Origin: Sphingobium chlorophenolicum
GTDB taxonomy: Bacteria; Pseudomonadota; Alphaproteobacteria; Sphingomonadales; Sphingomonadaceae
Direction: 5' to 3'
Assembly (NCBI RefSeq): GCF_000722875.1
Contig: NZ_JFHR01000030.1
Coordinates: 1-59,587 of the forward strand
DNA: 59,587 bases
Part shown: in pieces, positions 9,619 through 19,860 of the stretch
Layout of the letters: each line of letters begins with the position of its first letter
Position numbering within the stretch: the first letter of the stretch is position 1
Notes under the pieces: model-generated
Databases searched by the model: none
What the model was told of the DNA's origin: nothing
The model's input: only the letters and a program-made list of their open reading frames with translations
Position numbers and translations under genes: made by a program

Positions 9619-10947
9619 TCAAACCGCCTGAATCGCCCGGATGAAGGCACTGGCGCGATCATCCAGCCGGTGCGCCTCTGCCGACAGACGGCTGGCCGCG
9701 TCGCGCATGGCCTGCGCGCCTTCCACCGCCACCCCCGCATTGACGCTGATCTGGCTGGCGCTGGCGCGGATATGCCCGCTCGCTTCCCCCGCCTCCTCCA
9801 CGCTGCCCGCAATCGCCCGGCTGAAGGCACCATGCCGCGCCACCGCTTCGAAAACGGAGGCAGACAGCCGGTCCGCCGTCGCGATGGCCGCATCCATATG
9901 CGCATGGCCCAGAGCGACCTGGCCGACGGTGGCGCGGATATGGTCGATCCGCCGCGCAATCTCCGCCGCCGCGTCGCGGGTCTGCCCGGCCAGCGTCTTG
10001 ACCTCCCGCGCGACCACCGCAAAGCCGCGCCCGGCGTCCCCGGCGCGCGCCGCCTCGATCCCGGCATTGAGCGCCAGCGTGGTCGTCGCCCGCGCAATCG
10101 CGTCGATCAGCGCGGTCACTTCGCCGATCCCGTCGGCCTGCGCGCTCAGCGTCCGCGTCTGCGCCGCGCCCGATTGCGTCCGGTCCACGGCGGCGCGAAT
10201 GGCGGCCCCCGCCTCGCGCACTTCTTCCTCCATTGACTGGAACAGCAGTCCCAATTCCCGCCCGGACGCCGCGATGCCCGACAGATTGTCCGCCGTCTGC
10301 GCCGCGGCGACCGCCATGCCCGCCGATGCATGACCGTTATGCGCCGACCGCTCCGCCGCATCTTCCGCCAGCCGCGACAGCATGTCCGCCATGGCCACCA
10401 GGTCCGCTATCAGCGTCCGGATGTCGCCGCGAAAGGTCGCGCTTTCCCGCGTCACCATCTCCAGCCGCTCGACCCGCGCCAGCGCCACCCGCGCATCCCG
10501 CTCCGCCGCCAGCTTGAGCAAGAGCTGCCCCCCGGCGATTCCGGCATAGCGGTCGCCATCCACCACGATCAGCCCTTCGCACCCCCTGCCCTGCGCGGCG
10601 TAAAGGTCGATCAGCGCCTCTATGCTGGCGCGCCGTTCCACCGTCGCGCAAGGCCGCACATGGTCGTCCAGCCGCCCGCCGAAACTGGGATTGCGCAGCA
10701 GCGCATGGCCGAAGGGATTGAACAGGATGCGCCGCATGTCGCATTCATAGATGGCGCCCACCGGACGGTTAGCGCCATCCAGCACCGGCAACAGCCGCAA
10801 GGCGGGATCATGCTGAAAATGATCGACCGCCTCGCTGAGCGGCCGCCCCAGCCGGATCGCCGGACTGGGCGTCACAAGCGCAAGCCCCGCCCCCTGTGAA
10901 GGGATGGTTTCGGGCGAGCATGGGTCAAGCATCTGGGGCGCGTACAT
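9619..10947 (-). CDS. Soluble chemoreceptor-like protein with CBS-like N-terminus
   Basis: A 442-residue protein with no membrane segment. Residues 1-140 resemble a pair of CBS-type modules ([19 protein letters not shown] and [16 protein letters not shown]). The C-terminal half is a methyl-accepting signalling domain with the hairpin tip sequence [29 protein letters not shown]. Such proteins normally control CheA and CheY, but no che gene is visible nearby. The ligand could be a nucleotide if the N-terminal part is truly CBS. Confidence 0.82.
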   Translation of the reverse strand: MYAPQMLDPCSPETIPSQGAGLALVTPSPAIRLGRPLSEAVDHFQHDPALRLLPVLDGANRPVGAIYECDMRRILFNPFGHALLRNPSFGGRLDDHVRPCATVERRASIEALIDLYAAQGRGCEGLIVVDGDRYAGIAGGQLLLKLAAERDARVALARVERLEMVTRESATFRGDIRTLIADLVAMADMLSRLAEDAAERSAHNGHASAGMAVAAAQTADNLSGIAASGRELGLLFQSMEEEVREAGAAIRAAVDRTQSGAAQTRTLSAQADGIGEVTALIDAIARATTTLALNAGIEAARAGDAGRGFAVVAREVKTLAGQTRDAAAEIARRIDHIRATVGQVALGHAHMDAAIATADRLSASVFEAVARHGAFSRAIAGSVEEAGEASGHIRASASQISVNAGVAVEGAQAMRDAASRLSAEAHRLDDRASAFIRAIQAV

Positions 10948-11020
10948 AAGCGCCGATTAGGCCAGCAATGGTAAACGACACGTTAGGATTTGATGACAGT
11001 TTTATGACAATCGATTGTTT

Positions 11021-11806
11021 TCAAACAATTTTCTTATAACCATAAGCCTTGGTCGCCAGCTTCACCACCTCCGGATCAGCCTCCGGAAAATCCATCGGGA
11101 CCAGCTTTTCCAGTCGCTCGGCCACATGATCCAGCGCGGCGATCCGCCCGGCGCGGCGGTGATTATTGTCGATGGCGTGCCAAGGCGCCGCCTTCGTGTC
11201 GGTCTTGCGGAACATTTCGTGCATGGCATCCAGATAATCCGCCCGCCTTGCCCGGTTGCGATAATCGTCCGCGCCTGTCTTCCACCGCTTCCAGGGCGTA
11301 TCTAGCCGCTCGGCAAGCTGTTCGTCCTGCACCTCCTGCGTGATGTGGATGAACAGCTTGACGATGTTGGTCCCGGCATCCACCTGCTGCTTTTCGAAGG
11401 CGTTGATCTCGTCATAGGCGCGCTTCCACTCGCCCTTGGAACAGAAGCCCTCCACCCGTTCGACCAGCACCCGGCCATACCAGCTCCGGTCGAAGATCGC
11501 GATGTTCCGCCCGGCGGGCAAACGCGTCCAGAATCGCCAGAGGAAATGCCGGTCCCGCTCTTCCTCGGTCGGCGCGGAGATGGGATGGACATTATAATAG
11601 CGCGGATCCCATTGCGCGCTCATGCGCTTGATGATGCCGCCCTTGCCCGCCGCATCCCAACCTTCCAGCAGGATGACGCTGCGCCGGTCGTGGATGATGT
11701 GCGCGACCTGTATCTTGGCGAGCCGTTCCTGCAATTCGGCCAGCCTCGCCTCATAGTCGCCCTTGAACTTCGCGCCCTTCTCAAAATCGGCAAGGTCGAT
11801 GGTCAT
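11021..11806 (-). CDS. Polyphosphate kinase 2 family protein
   Basis: PPK2 enzymes move phosphate between polyphosphate and nucleotides. From the ATG at 11806 the protein has 261 residues with Walker A GWDAAGKGG, the lid GRVLVERVEGF following DRSWY, and the RRADYLDAM stretch. The frame opens at 11872, but that start would fall inside the aspS terminator hairpin, so the inner start is chosen. Whether it favours ADP, AMP or GDP cannot be read from the sequence. A Ppx-type phosphatase for the same polymer is encoded at 44252-45370. Confidence 0.9.
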   Translation of the reverse strand: MTIDLADFEKGAKFKGDYEARLAELQERLAKIQVAHIIHDRRSVILLEGWDAAGKGGIIKRMSAQWDPRYYNVHPISAPTEEERDRHFLWRFWTRLPAGRNIAIFDRSWYGRVLVERVEGFCSKGEWKRAYDEINAFEKQQVDAGTNIVKLFIHITQEVQDEQLAERLDTPWKRWKTGADDYRNRARRADYLDAMHEMFRKTDTKAAPWHAIDNNHRRAGRIAALDHVAERLEKLVPMDFPEADPEVVKLATKAYGYKKIV

Positions 11807-11826
11807 TCCCAAGCTCCCGAACAGCA

Positions 11827-11863
11827 AAAGCCCCGCTCCGTTAGAGAACGGGAGCGGGGCTTT
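11827..11863 (-). terminator. aspS intrinsic terminator
   Basis: On the minus strand AAAGCCCCGCTCCCGTT, a 4-base loop and a complementary arm with one bulged base end in TTTT. It lies 25 bases past the aspS stop and upstream of the PPK2 gene, separating the two units. Confidence 0.88.
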
Positions 11864-11887
11864 AACAAGCACGGGACCGAAATGGTT

Positions 11888-13672
11888 TCAGGCTTTGGTT
11901 TGCGGCTCCACGACCCGGATGTTGAGTTCGCGCAACTGCTTGAACTCGGCGGCGCTGGGCGCGCCCATCAGCAGGTCTTCGGCGCGCTGGTTCATCGGGA
12001 ACAGCGTGATCTCGCGCAGATTCTGCGCGCCGCAGAGCAGCATCACGATGCGGTCCACGCCCGCCGCCATGCCGCCATGCGGCGGCGCGCCGTACTGGAA
12101 CGCCCGGTAAAGCCCGCCGAAACGTTCCTCCACATCCTGCTGGCTGAGGCCGACCTTCTCGAACGCCTTCACCATCAGTTCCGGCGACTGGTTGCGGATC
12201 GAACCCGAAGCGATTTCATAGCCGTTGCAGACCATGTCATATTGATAGGCGTTGATCGTCAGCGGGTCCTGGTCGTTCAGCGCATCCAGCCCGCCCTGCG
12301 GCATGGAGAAGGGGTTGTGCGCGAAGTCGATGGACTTCGTATCCTCATCATATTCGTAGAAGGGGAAGTCCACGATCCAGCAGAGTTCGAAGCGATCCTT
12401 GTCGATCAGGTCGAGCTGCTCGCCCACGCGAATCCGCGCCAGACCCGCCAGCTTCGCCGCCTGGCTTTCCTTGCCCGCCGCGAAGAACACGCCGTCGTTC
12501 GGTCCCAGGCCCAAAGCCTCGATCAGCTTCGCCGTCCGTTCCTCGCCATGATTTTTGGCGATGGGGCCGCCGGGCACGCCGTCCTTGATGTTGATATAGC
12601 CAAGGCCCGAATAGCCTTCGGTCCGCGCCCAATTATTCATGTCGTCGAAGAATTTGCGGCTGCCCGCCCCAGCGCCCGGCGCCGGGATGGCGCGGATCAC
12701 GCTGCCGCTCTCCACCAGAGAGGCGAAGATGCCGAAGCCCGATCCATGGAAATGTTCAGTGACGTCGGTGATCAGGATCGGGTTGCGCAGGTCGGGCTTG
12801 TCCGACCCATATTTCAGCATCGCCTCGGCATGCGGGATGCGCGGGAAGCTGCCAGCCGGGGTCACTGGCTTGCCGTCGGCGAACTGTTCGAACACCTGGG
12901 CGATCACCGGTTCCATCGTGTTCCACACATCTTCCTGCGTGACGAAGCTCATCTCCAGGTCAAGCTGGTAGAATTCGCCCGGCAACCGGTCGGCGCGGGG
13001 GTCTTCGTCGCGGAAGCAGGGCGCGATCTGGAAATAGCGGTCGAAACCCGCGACCATCAGCAACTGCTTATATTGCTGCGGCGCCTGCGGCAGGGCGTAG
13101 AATTTGCCCGGATGGATGCGGCTGGGCACCAGAAAGTCGCGCGCGCCCTCCGGCGAGGAGGCGGTCAGGATCGGCGTCGAATATTCGGTGAAGCCCGCCC
13201 CTTCCATGCGGCGGCGCATGTCGGAGATGATCTTCGTCCGCTTGACGATGTTCGCGTGCAGCGTCTCGCGCCGCAGGTCGAGGAATCGGTAGCGCAGGCG
13301 GATGTCTTCGGGATATTCCTGCTCGCCCGCCACCGGCAGTGGCAGGTCGGCGGCGGCGGAGAGCACAACCGCGTCCAGAGCGCGAATCTCGATCTCGCCG
13401 GTCGGCAGGTTGGGGTTGACCGCTTCCTTGGCGCGGGCCACGACCTTGCCGGTCACGGTCACGACGCTTTCGGCGCGCAGCGATTCGATCACCTGAAACA
13501 CCGGCCCGTCGACCTCCGTGACGATCTGCACCATGCCATAATGGTCGCGCAGGTCGATGAAGACCAGATCGCCATGGTCGCGCTTGCGGTGCACCCATCC
13601 GGACACGCGCACCTCATTGCCGACCTCCGCCGTCGTAAGGGCGCCGCAATTATGGGTGCGATAGGCATGCAT
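11888..13672 (-). CDS. aspS: Aspartate--tRNA ligase
   Basis: AspS charges tRNA with aspartate. The 594-residue protein is the long bacterial form: an N-terminal OB fold ([23 protein letters not shown]), the class II core with [10 protein letters not shown] (motif 2), a GAD insertion and a final [11 protein letters not shown] (motif 3). It is divergent from rnd, with about 130 bases between the starts, and has its own terminator. Whether it also charges tRNA-Asn, as many alphaproteobacterial forms do, cannot be read here. Confidence 0.97.
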   Translation of the reverse strand: MHAYRTHNCGALTTAEVGNEVRVSGWVHRKRDHGDLVFIDLRDHYGMVQIVTEVDGPVFQVIESLRAESVVTVTGKVVARAKEAVNPNLPTGEIEIRALDAVVLSAAADLPLPVAGEQEYPEDIRLRYRFLDLRRETLHANIVKRTKIISDMRRRMEGAGFTEYSTPILTASSPEGARDFLVPSRIHPGKFYALPQAPQQYKQLLMVAGFDRYFQIAPCFRDEDPRADRLPGEFYQLDLEMSFVTQEDVWNTMEPVIAQVFEQFADGKPVTPAGSFPRIPHAEAMLKYGSDKPDLRNPILITDVTEHFHGSGFGIFASLVESGSVIRAIPAPGAGAGSRKFFDDMNNWARTEGYSGLGYINIKDGVPGGPIAKNHGEERTAKLIEALGLGPNDGVFFAAGKESQAAKLAGLARIRVGEQLDLIDKDRFELCWIVDFPFYEYDEDTKSIDFAHNPFSMPQGGLDALNDQDPLTINAYQYDMVCNGYEIASGSIRNQSPELMVKAFEKVGLSQQDVEERFGGLYRAFQYGAPPHGGMAAGVDRIVMLLCGAQNLREITLFPMNQRAEDLLMGAPSAAEFKQLRELNIRVVEPQTKA

Positions 13673-13800
13673 GGCGTTTTTGGTCTTTCAGCTTCGTTTT
13701 ACGGAAATGACAAATTGTTGCAGCGCCGCTATGGGCAGTCCTGTCAAGCATTGACGAGCCCGTGCGCGACGGGCCAGCCCATAATAAGATCGAAGACCAT

Positions 13801-14967
13801 ATGCAAATCCATCCGCTGATTACCGACAGCAAGACTCTCGCTTCATTCTGCGCCCGGATCGCCAAATCGCCCTATATCGCGATCGATACCGAATTCATGC
13901 GCGAAAACAGCTATTGGCCCGACCTCTGCCTGGTTCAGGTCGCGGACGAGCATGAGGCCGCCGCCATCGATCCCAAGGCGCCGGGCATCGACCTGTCGCC
14001 CCTGCTCGACCTGATGGTCGACAATGAGGATGTGCTGAAGGTCTTCCATGCGGGGGGGCAGGATTTGGAGATCATCTACAACCTGACCGGCAAGACGCCC
14101 CATCCGCTGTTCGACACGCAGATCGCGGCGATGGCGCTGGGGCTGGGCGAACAGATCGGCTACGGCAATCTGGTCGACGCATGGCTGGGGGTCCAACTCG
14201 ACAAGGGCGCCCGCTTCACCGACTGGGCGCGCCGCCCTCTCGACAAGCGGCAGATCGATTACGCCATCGGCGACGTCACCTATCTGATCCAGATATTCCC
14301 CAAGATGCTGGAGGAACTGCGCCGCACCGGACGCGGCGACTGGCTGGACCAGGAGATGGAGCGGATCAGCGACCCCTCCAATTACGAGAACAAGCCCGAC
14401 GAAGCCTGGCAGCGCGTCCGCATCGCCAGCCGCAAGGCCGATGTCCTCGGCCGCCTGAAGGCGCTGGCCGCCTGGCGCGAGATGGAGGCGCAGGACAAGA
14501 ATTTACCCCGCGGCCGCATCGTCAAGGACGAGACGCTGGCCGACATCGCCAGCCACCCGCCCCGCACGCAGGAAGACCTGGGCAAGGTGCGCGGCCTTTC
14601 CGCCACCTGGAAGACCAACGACATCGGCAACCGCCTGATGCTGGCGCTGGCAAGCCATACGCCGCTCGCCAAGGAGGAGATGCCTGAGCGCGATCCCAAG
14701 CGCCCCGGTCTGGGCAAGGACGGCGCGCTGGTGGCGGACCTGTTGAAGCTGCTGCTGAAAATCCGCTCGCGGGACATCAATGTCGCGGCCCGCCTGATCG
14801 CCCGCAGCGACGATATCGACGCGCTGGCGGCAGGCGTGCGGGAGGATCTGTCGATCCTGGAAGGCTGGCGCTATGAACAGTTCGGCCGCGATGCGGTCGA
14901 TCTGGTGGAGGGTCGCCTGGCCTTCGCGGTCAGGAACGGCCGCCTCAAGATGACCCGTACGCAATAG
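13801..14967 (+). CDS. rnd: Ribonuclease D
   Basis: RNase D is a 3'-to-5' exonuclease that trims tRNA precursors. From the ATG at 13801 the protein has 388 residues: a DEDD exonuclease domain with DTEFMRE (first acidic pair), FHAGGQDLEII and the later YAIGDVTYLIQIF, then an HRDC domain. The frame opens 39 bases earlier, but MQIHPLITDSKTLASF is the better family start. Confidence 0.93.
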   Translation: MQIHPLITDSKTLASFCARIAKSPYIAIDTEFMRENSYWPDLCLVQVADEHEAAAIDPKAPGIDLSPLLDLMVDNEDVLKVFHAGGQDLEIIYNLTGKTPHPLFDTQIAAMALGLGEQIGYGNLVDAWLGVQLDKGARFTDWARRPLDKRQIDYAIGDVTYLIQIFPKMLEELRRTGRGDWLDQEMERISDPSNYENKPDEAWQRVRIASRKADVLGRLKALAAWREMEAQDKNLPRGRIVKDETLADIASHPPRTQEDLGKVRGLSATWKTNDIGNRLMLALASHTPLAKEEMPERDPKRPGLGKDGALVADLLKLLLKIRSRDINVAARLIARSDDIDALAAGVREDLSILEGWRYEQFGRDAVDLVEGRLAFAVRNGRLKMTRTQ

Positions 14968-14979
14968 GAGTCAGGATCG

Positions 14980-15270
14980 ATGCGGACGGCGGCGCTGATT
15001 TTCCTTCCCCTGCTGGTCGCTTGCGCGGGCGGCGAAGGCCCTGCGATGCAGCCGCCCACCGTAGAGGGACCGTGCCGCAACGAAGGGCTGGACCGCTTCA
15101 TCGGCCAGACCGCCAGCGCGGCGACGGGCACGGAATTGCTGAAGGCGTCGGGTGCGCGCACGCTGCGCTGGGGCGCCCCCGGCATGGCGATGACCATGGA
15201 TTTCCGCGCCGACCGGCTGACTGTCGGCTATGACGCGAAGATGGCGATCACCTCCGCCCGCTGCGGCTGA
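14980..15270 (+). CDS. I78-family peptidase-inhibitor-like lipoprotein
   Basis: A 96-residue protein with a lipoprotein signal peptide (LPLLVACAGG; lipobox cysteine about residue 15). The mature part follows the I78 inhibitor plan: C, then GLDRFIGQTAS, SGARTLRWGAPGMAMTMDFRADRLTVGYD and a final CG. Members of this family inhibit serine proteases such as subtilisin. It follows rnd by 12 bases and may be co-transcribed. The target is unknown; a role guarding the periplasm is an inference. Confidence 0.78.
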   Translation: MRTAALIFLPLLVACAGGEGPAMQPPTVEGPCRNEGLDRFIGQTASAATGTELLKASGARTLRWGAPGMAMTMDFRADRLTVGYDAKMAITSARCG

Positions 15271-15356
15271 GGATCGCGATGGAGTAAAATGCGTCGCTAA
15301 GCCATTCCGGTCGGCTCGCCATCTGTTAAAGTAGCCGCGATGACAGGAGCGGCCTG

Positions 15357-15743
15357 ATGGACGACAATGACTCCCCCTCCGCCCGAATCGACGCCCGCAT
15401 CGCGGAACTGGACGACTGGCGCGGCGAAACGCTTGGCCGGATCCGCGCCTTGATCAGGGAAGCCGATCCCGAAATGGTCGAGGAATGGAAATGGCGCGGC
15501 GTGCCGGTCTGGTCGCATGACGGCATCCTCTGCACTGGAGAAAGCTACAAGGCTGTGGTCAAGCTGACCTTCATGAACGGCGCGGCGCTGGATGATTCGA
15601 CGGGCCTTTTCAACGCCAGCCTGGAGGGCAATGCTCGCCGCGCCATCGACATAAGCGAAGGCGAAAACATCGATGCGGAAGCCTTTAAGGCGCTGATCCG
15701 CGCCGCCGCGGCGCTCAACGGGACCAAAAAGTCGGGAGGGTGA
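15357..15743 (+). CDS. DUF1801 domain protein
   Basis: A 128-residue cytoplasmic protein with the YdhG/DUF1801 pattern: ETLGRIRALIREADPEMVEEWKWRGVPVW, then SYKAVVKLTFMNGAAL. The fold is small and of unknown function. The start at 15357 is preceded by GGAGCGGCC. A dispersed palindrome follows the stop at once and may end transcription. Confidence 0.82.
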   Translation: MDDNDSPSARIDARIAELDDWRGETLGRIRALIREADPEMVEEWKWRGVPVWSHDGILCTGESYKAVVKLTFMNGAALDDSTGLFNASLEGNARRAIDISEGENIDAEAFKALIRAAAALNGTKKSGG

Positions 15744-15744
15744 C

Positions 15745-15810
15745 GTGCTCCTGCGAAGCCAGGAGCCCAGATCAGAGGTTGGAACTGGGCTCCTGCCTTC
15801 GCGGGAGCAC
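15745..15810. repeat. Dispersed palindrome, family 2 copy 1
   Basis: Inverted arms GTGCTCCTGCGAAGCCAGGA and TCCTGCCTTCGCGGGAGCAC flank a short centre with CCCAG and CTGGG. A second copy lies at 43464-43529 after ComM. Both copies sit just after or between gene ends. Confidence 0.82.
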
Positions 15811-15854
15811 GCTTCAAAACACATCCGGCCTTGCGCTGAACCAAATCTTCCCGA

Positions 15855-16553
15855 TCAACATTCCAGTCCGATCAACGTCCCGCTGCCGATGCGCCCGACA
15901 TAGCGTTTGCCGTCGATCTCCAGCCAGTCGGGCGTCGCCTCCAGCCGACGTCCGCGAATGGTGGTGCGCAGATGCTCCACCGCGATCCGGTTGCGCGCCA
16001 CGATCCGCAGCACCGCCAGCCCCTCGCCCCGCGCCGCCATCATGCTGTAGCGGTCGCCGCGCAGCAGGAAGTGCCAGCTTCCGTCCGTAGGCATCCATTC
16101 ATTGCCGTTCACCACCTGCACCGGCTCGCCGTCCGGCCCGCCCATGCGCAGGCTGATTCGCGTCGCCCCATTGCTCCGGCGCGGCGGGGCGAAGATCAGG
16201 ATCGGTTCCCCCTCCAGCGTCAGCGGGATCGGCGTATCCCTCAGCATCGGCGAACCACCCATGATCAGCGTCGGCAGTTCCGGCGAAAAAGGCAGGCGGT
16301 CGCGCGCGAAATGGCGCTGCCGCACGACCGGATTGGCGTGGAAGCCCTGCACCTGCATCGGCGTCAGCCGCCCTTCCTCGACCAGCCCATGGCAGGTCGG
16401 GCAAAGCAGCGTCACGCCATGACTTTCAGGCAGTCGCAGGTAACGGTAAATGGTCACGCCGCAGCGGACGCAAGCGAAACCGCAAGCCTGGCGGACATCG
16501 TCCTGCTGCTGCGCGGTCAGTTCTGGCAGCGACGGCATCACACGCAAGCCCAT
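15855..16553 (-). CDS. HNH-like protein of unknown function
   Basis: About 232 residues from the ATG at 16553. The N-terminal part has two metal-binding pairs, CGFACVRCG and LLCPTCHGLVEEGR, with a histidine between them, as in HNH nucleases. The second half (about residues 80-232) is strand-rich and not recognised. The frame also allows a GTG at 16574 or an ATG at 16538. The classic catalytic HNH triplet is incomplete as far as I can read, so nuclease activity is uncertain. Confidence 0.65.
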   Translation of the reverse strand: MGLRVMPSLPELTAQQQDDVRQACGFACVRCGVTIYRYLRLPESHGVTLLCPTCHGLVEEGRLTPMQVQGFHANPVVRQRHFARDRLPFSPELPTLIMGGSPMLRDTPIPLTLEGEPILIFAPPRRSNGATRISLRMGGPDGEPVQVVNGNEWMPTDGSWHFLLRGDRYSMMAARGEGLAVLRIVARNRIAVEHLRTTIRGRRLEATPDWLEIDGKRYVGRIGSGTLIGLEC

Positions 16554-16709
16554 GCACGACGACCCCTTGCTCACCTGCCCGCGCCACTGCGGACCGGCTT
16601 TCCTCCGGCGTCCTTCCTGCTGGTTCGGGGGCGTTTCGAACGGCCCCTCTCGCTATTGCACTATCGTTGAAATAAATGCGGACAAGTCAAGAGGCTGTTC
16701 GCCATTCTC

Positions 16710-17096
16710 TTACCGCTGGGGCAGCAGGTCGAGGTTGCGCGATGCCGCAATGGCCCGGATGCGGTCCGGTCTCGGCATGGATTTGATCGCGATTTCCGCG
16801 ACATCGCCCGCGCTGAACAGCTCTACATTGCCCACATTGAAGATGCGCTGGCCCAGCGTCTGGGTGATGCGCACGCTGCGGATGCTGGAAAGCGCGATCT
16901 CCGTCCGCTGCTTGGCGAGCAGGCCGCGCTCCAGCAACACTTCCCGGTCGGAAAGCGCCAGACGCTCGCCCTTATGCAACACCCACCACACGCCGATGGC
17001 CAATATGCCGACAACAGAAATCAACAGCAGGACGAACAGGAAAGGATGGGCGCGGAACATCGCGGGATGCTCGTCATACAGCCATGTCTCGCTCAT
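16710..17096 (-). CDS. PH-domain membrane protein (YdbS-like)
   Basis: A 128-residue protein starting at the ATG at 17096. It has a hydrophobic stretch (PFLFVLLLISVVGILAIGVWW) and then a bacterial PH domain (LSDREVLLERGLLAKQRTEIALSSIRSVRITQTLGQRIFNVGNVELFSAG). Such proteins sit in the inner membrane with the PH domain in the cytoplasm; their function is not established. It is divergent from the toxin-antitoxin pair. Confidence 0.8.
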   Translation of the reverse strand: MSETWLYDEHPAMFRAHPFLFVLLLISVVGILAIGVWWVLHKGERLALSDREVLLERGLLAKQRTEIALSSIRSVRITQTLGQRIFNVGNVELFSAGDVAEIAIKSMPRPDRIRAIAASRNLDLLPQR

Positions 17097-17165
17097 GCCG
17101 GTCCCCTGTCGCTGACTGGCCTGCATTGACCATGGACGCCACGCCGCCGTCAAGGCCGCTTGACC

Positions 17166-17195
17166 TTGCCATGGCAAGCCATGATTGTTATAACA
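17166..17195 (+). promoter_or_regulatory. Promoter and operator of the toxin-antitoxin pair
   Basis: TTGCCA (17166-17171), a 17-base spacer and TATAAC (17189-17194) form a good promoter. Two small palindromes overlap it: ATGGC-AA-GCCAT at 17171-17182 and TGTTATAACA at 17186-17195. The antitoxin ATG comes 7 bases after the -10 element, so the message would be leaderless. Confidence 0.6.
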
Positions 17196-17200
17196 TCTGT

Positions 17201-17428
17201 ATGAACGCACCGCTCAAGATTACGAAGATCGGCAATTCCGCCGGGGTCATCCTGCCCAAGGAGGTATTGGCGCACCTCAATGTCGGGATTGGCGAGACTC
17301 TGTCGATCGTGACCACTCCACGCGGCATCGAACTGAGCGCCGCCGAACCCGATTTCGACGCCCAGATGGCCGCAGCGCGAGAGGTTATGCAGCGTCGCAA
17401 GCGAGCGCTGCGCGAACTTGCGAAATAA
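17201..17428 (+). CDS. AbrB/MazE-type antitoxin
   Basis: A 75-residue protein with a SpoVT/AbrB swapped-hairpin domain (KITKIGNSAGVILPKEVLAHLNVGIGETLSIV) and a C-terminal tail (residues 45-75) that would neutralise the toxin. It should bind the palindromes directly upstream and repress its own operon. The start is fixed by the domain, since this motif begins within a few residues of the N-terminus. The toxin gene follows after 4 bases. Confidence 0.88.
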   Translation: MNAPLKITKIGNSAGVILPKEVLAHLNVGIGETLSIVTTPRGIELSAAEPDFDAQMAAAREVMQRRKRALRELAK

Positions 17429-17432
17429 AAGC

Positions 17433-17825
17433 ATGTCCCGCAATTGGGTTTGGATCAGCGCCGAAGCGGCAATGGCGGCGCATGCCGAACAGCTAGCCGA
17501 GCATGGCGGCGGTGAAGGCGTGCGCGACGCGGGGCTGCTGGAAAGCGCCATGGCGCGCCCGCGGAATCTGGCCGCCTATCATGAACCTGACGCGGCGGAA
17601 CTGGCTGCCGCCTATGCCTTTGGCATTGCGCGTAATCACCCGTTCGTCGACGGCAACAAGCGCACGGCGGCGGTCGTCAGCGAAACTTTCCTAGTGCTGA
17701 ACGGCTATGCGCTGACAGCCAGCGATGCCGAATTGGTGGTCGCGTTCCTCGCCCTCGCGGCGGGCGAACTCGGCGAGGAGGAAACCGCCGTCTGGTTCCG
17801 GGACCATCTGGCGGCGGCGGAATAG
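17433..17825 (+). CDS. doc: Doc-type toxin (death-on-curing, Fic fold)
   Basis: A 130-residue Fic-fold toxin with the motif HPFVDGNKRTAA. Doc proteins phosphorylate EF-Tu and stop translation, and the K in GNK distinguishes them from AMP-transferring Fic proteins with GNGR. It starts at the ATG at 17433 and lies 4 bases after the antitoxin. Its neighbours are core genes, so the pair looks like a small chromosomal insertion. tuf, the known target type, is at 35298-36488. Confidence 0.9.
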   Translation: MSRNWVWISAEAAMAAHAEQLAEHGGGEGVRDAGLLESAMARPRNLAAYHEPDAAELAAAYAFGIARNHPFVDGNKRTAAVVSETFLVLNGYALTASDAELVVAFLALAAGELGEEETAVWFRDHLAAAE

Positions 17826-17878
17826 GGCCACTTCGCCAGGACAGGGAGCAACGCGCTTCAATCCAGTCAGGGCAGACC

Positions 17879-19684
17879 CTAATTCTCATCCCCCATGCGC
17901 AGCGCCGCGATGAAGGCCTCCTGCGGAATCTGCACGGACCCATATTCGCGCATCCGCTTCTTGCCCTCTTTCTGCTTCTCCAGCAGCTTCTTCTTGCGGG
18001 TGATATCGCCGCCATAGCATTTGGCTGTCACATCCTTGCGCATCGCGGCGATGGTCTCGCGGGCGATCACCTTGCCGCCGATGGCCGCCTGGATCGGAAT
18101 CTTGAACAAATGGCGGGGGATCAAATCCTTCAACCGCTCGCACATGCCGCGCCCGCGCGATTCGGCGGTGCCGCGGTGGACAATCATGCTGAGCGCGTCG
18201 ACCGGCTCATTGTTGACGAGGATGCTCATCTTGACGAGGTCGCCTTCCCGCGCCCCGATCTGATGATAGTCGAAGCTGGCATAGCCCCGCGAAATCGATT
18301 TCAGCCGGTCGTAGAAATCGAACACCACCTCGTTGAGCGGCAGTTCATAGGTCACCTGTGCGCGGCCGCCGACATAGGTCAGATTCTTCTGGATGCCGCG
18401 CCGGTCCTGACAGAGCTTCAGGATCGAACCCAGATATTCGTCGGGGCAGTAGATCACCGCCTCGATCCACGGTTCCTCGATGAAATCGATATAGTTGGCA
18501 TCGGGCATGTCAGCGGGATTGTGCAGATGCCGCGTCGTCCCGTCGTTCATGTGAATGTCGTAGACCACCGACGGCGCGGTGGTGATCAGGTCCAGATCAT
18601 ATTCCCGGCTCAACCGCTCCTGGATGATCTCCAGATGCAGCAGGCCCAGGAAGCCGCAACGAAAACCGAAGCCCAATGCCGCCGACGTCTCCATCTCGAA
18701 GGAGAAGGACGCATCGTTCAGCCGCAGCTTGGAGATCGATTCGCGCAGCTTCTCGAAATCATTGGCGTCGACCGGGAAAAGGCCGCAGAACACCACCGGC
18801 TGCACTTCCTTGAAGCCGGGCAGCGCTTCCTTCGCCGGATTCTTGACCGTGGTAATAGTATCGCCGACGCGGGTCTGGCTGATCTCCTTGATCTGCGCGG
18901 TAATGAAGCCGATCTCACCCGGCCCCAATTCACCCAGTTGCTCGATCTTCGGGCGGAAACAGCCGACGCGGTCGATCAGATGCTCCGTGCCGCCGATCAT
19001 GAACTTGATGTTCTGACCCTTCTTGATGACGCCGTTCACGACGCGCACCAGGATGACGACGCCCAGATAAGGGTCGTACCAGCTATCGACCAGCATCGCC
19101 TCCAGCGGCGCGTCCCTGTCGCCCTTGGGCGCGGGGATCTTGGCGACCACGGCTTCCAATATGTCGTCGATGCCGATCCCGGCCTTGGCGCTGGCCAGCA
19201 CCGCTTCCGACGCGTCGAGGCCGATCACTTCCTCAATCTCCGCCTTCACCTTCTCCGGCTCGGCGGCGGGCAGGTCGATCTTGTTGATCACCGGCACGAT
19301 CTCATGGTCATGCTCGATGGACTGGTAGACGTTCGCCAGCGTCTGCGCTTCCACGCCCTGCGCTGCATCCACCACCAGCAGCGCGCCCTCGCACGCGGCC
19401 AGCGACCGGCTCACCTCATAGGCAAAGTCGACATGGCCCGGCGTGTCCATCAGGTTCAGCTCATAGGTCTCGCCATTCTTCGCGACATAATCCAGGCGCA
19501 CGGTCTGCGCCTTGATGGTGATGCCACGCTCCTTCTCGATATCCATATTGTCGAGGACCTGGGCCGACATCTCCCGGTCAGTCAGGCCCCCGGTGCGCTG
19601 GATCAGGCGGTCGGCCAGGGTCGACTTGCCATGGTCGATGTGCGCGATGATCGAGAAATTACGAATGTGCGAAAGATCGGTCAT
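17879..19684 (-). CDS. lepA: Elongation factor 4
   Basis: LepA is a ribosomal GTPase that back-translocates or helps initiation and assembly. From the ATG at 19684 it has 601 residues: AHIDHGKST (P loop), [23 protein letters not shown], the EF-G-like domains and the LepA-specific C-terminal domain with [24 protein letters not shown]. The frame extends seven residues upstream, but [19 protein letters not shown] is the usual beginning. Confidence 0.96.
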   Translation of the reverse strand: MTDLSHIRNFSIIAHIDHGKSTLADRLIQRTGGLTDREMSAQVLDNMDIEKERGITIKAQTVRLDYVAKNGETYELNLMDTPGHVDFAYEVSRSLAACEGALLVVDAAQGVEAQTLANVYQSIEHDHEIVPVINKIDLPAAEPEKVKAEIEEVIGLDASEAVLASAKAGIGIDDILEAVVAKIPAPKGDRDAPLEAMLVDSWYDPYLGVVILVRVVNGVIKKGQNIKFMIGGTEHLIDRVGCFRPKIEQLGELGPGEIGFITAQIKEISQTRVGDTITTVKNPAKEALPGFKEVQPVVFCGLFPVDANDFEKLRESISKLRLNDASFSFEMETSAALGFGFRCGFLGLLHLEIIQERLSREYDLDLITTAPSVVYDIHMNDGTTRHLHNPADMPDANYIDFIEEPWIEAVIYCPDEYLGSILKLCQDRRGIQKNLTYVGGRAQVTYELPLNEVVFDFYDRLKSISRGYASFDYHQIGAREGDLVKMSILVNNEPVDALSMIVHRGTAESRGRGMCERLKDLIPRHLFKIPIQAAIGGKVIARETIAAMRKDVTAKCYGGDITRKKKLLEKQKEGKKRMREYGSVQIPQEAFIAALRMGDEN

Positions 19685-19860
19685 GGCCGCGCCGATAGCA
19701 GCCATTTAAAGGCCTGTCAGCAGGATCGCGCATGGAAGGCAATAGCGGCGATACCCATTCGCATTGCTTGCGCGACGACACGGTTGTGCTAGAGCTTGGG
19801 TCGAATATCGGGGCGCCATAAAATCAAAACGACTTCAGCAACTTTCAGGGGTGCGTGACA

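Noticed and set aside
11345..13819. Long plus-strand frame across the PPK2 and aspS genes
   Set aside because: It spans two unrelated genes and the terminator between them, so it is a by-product of codon bias.
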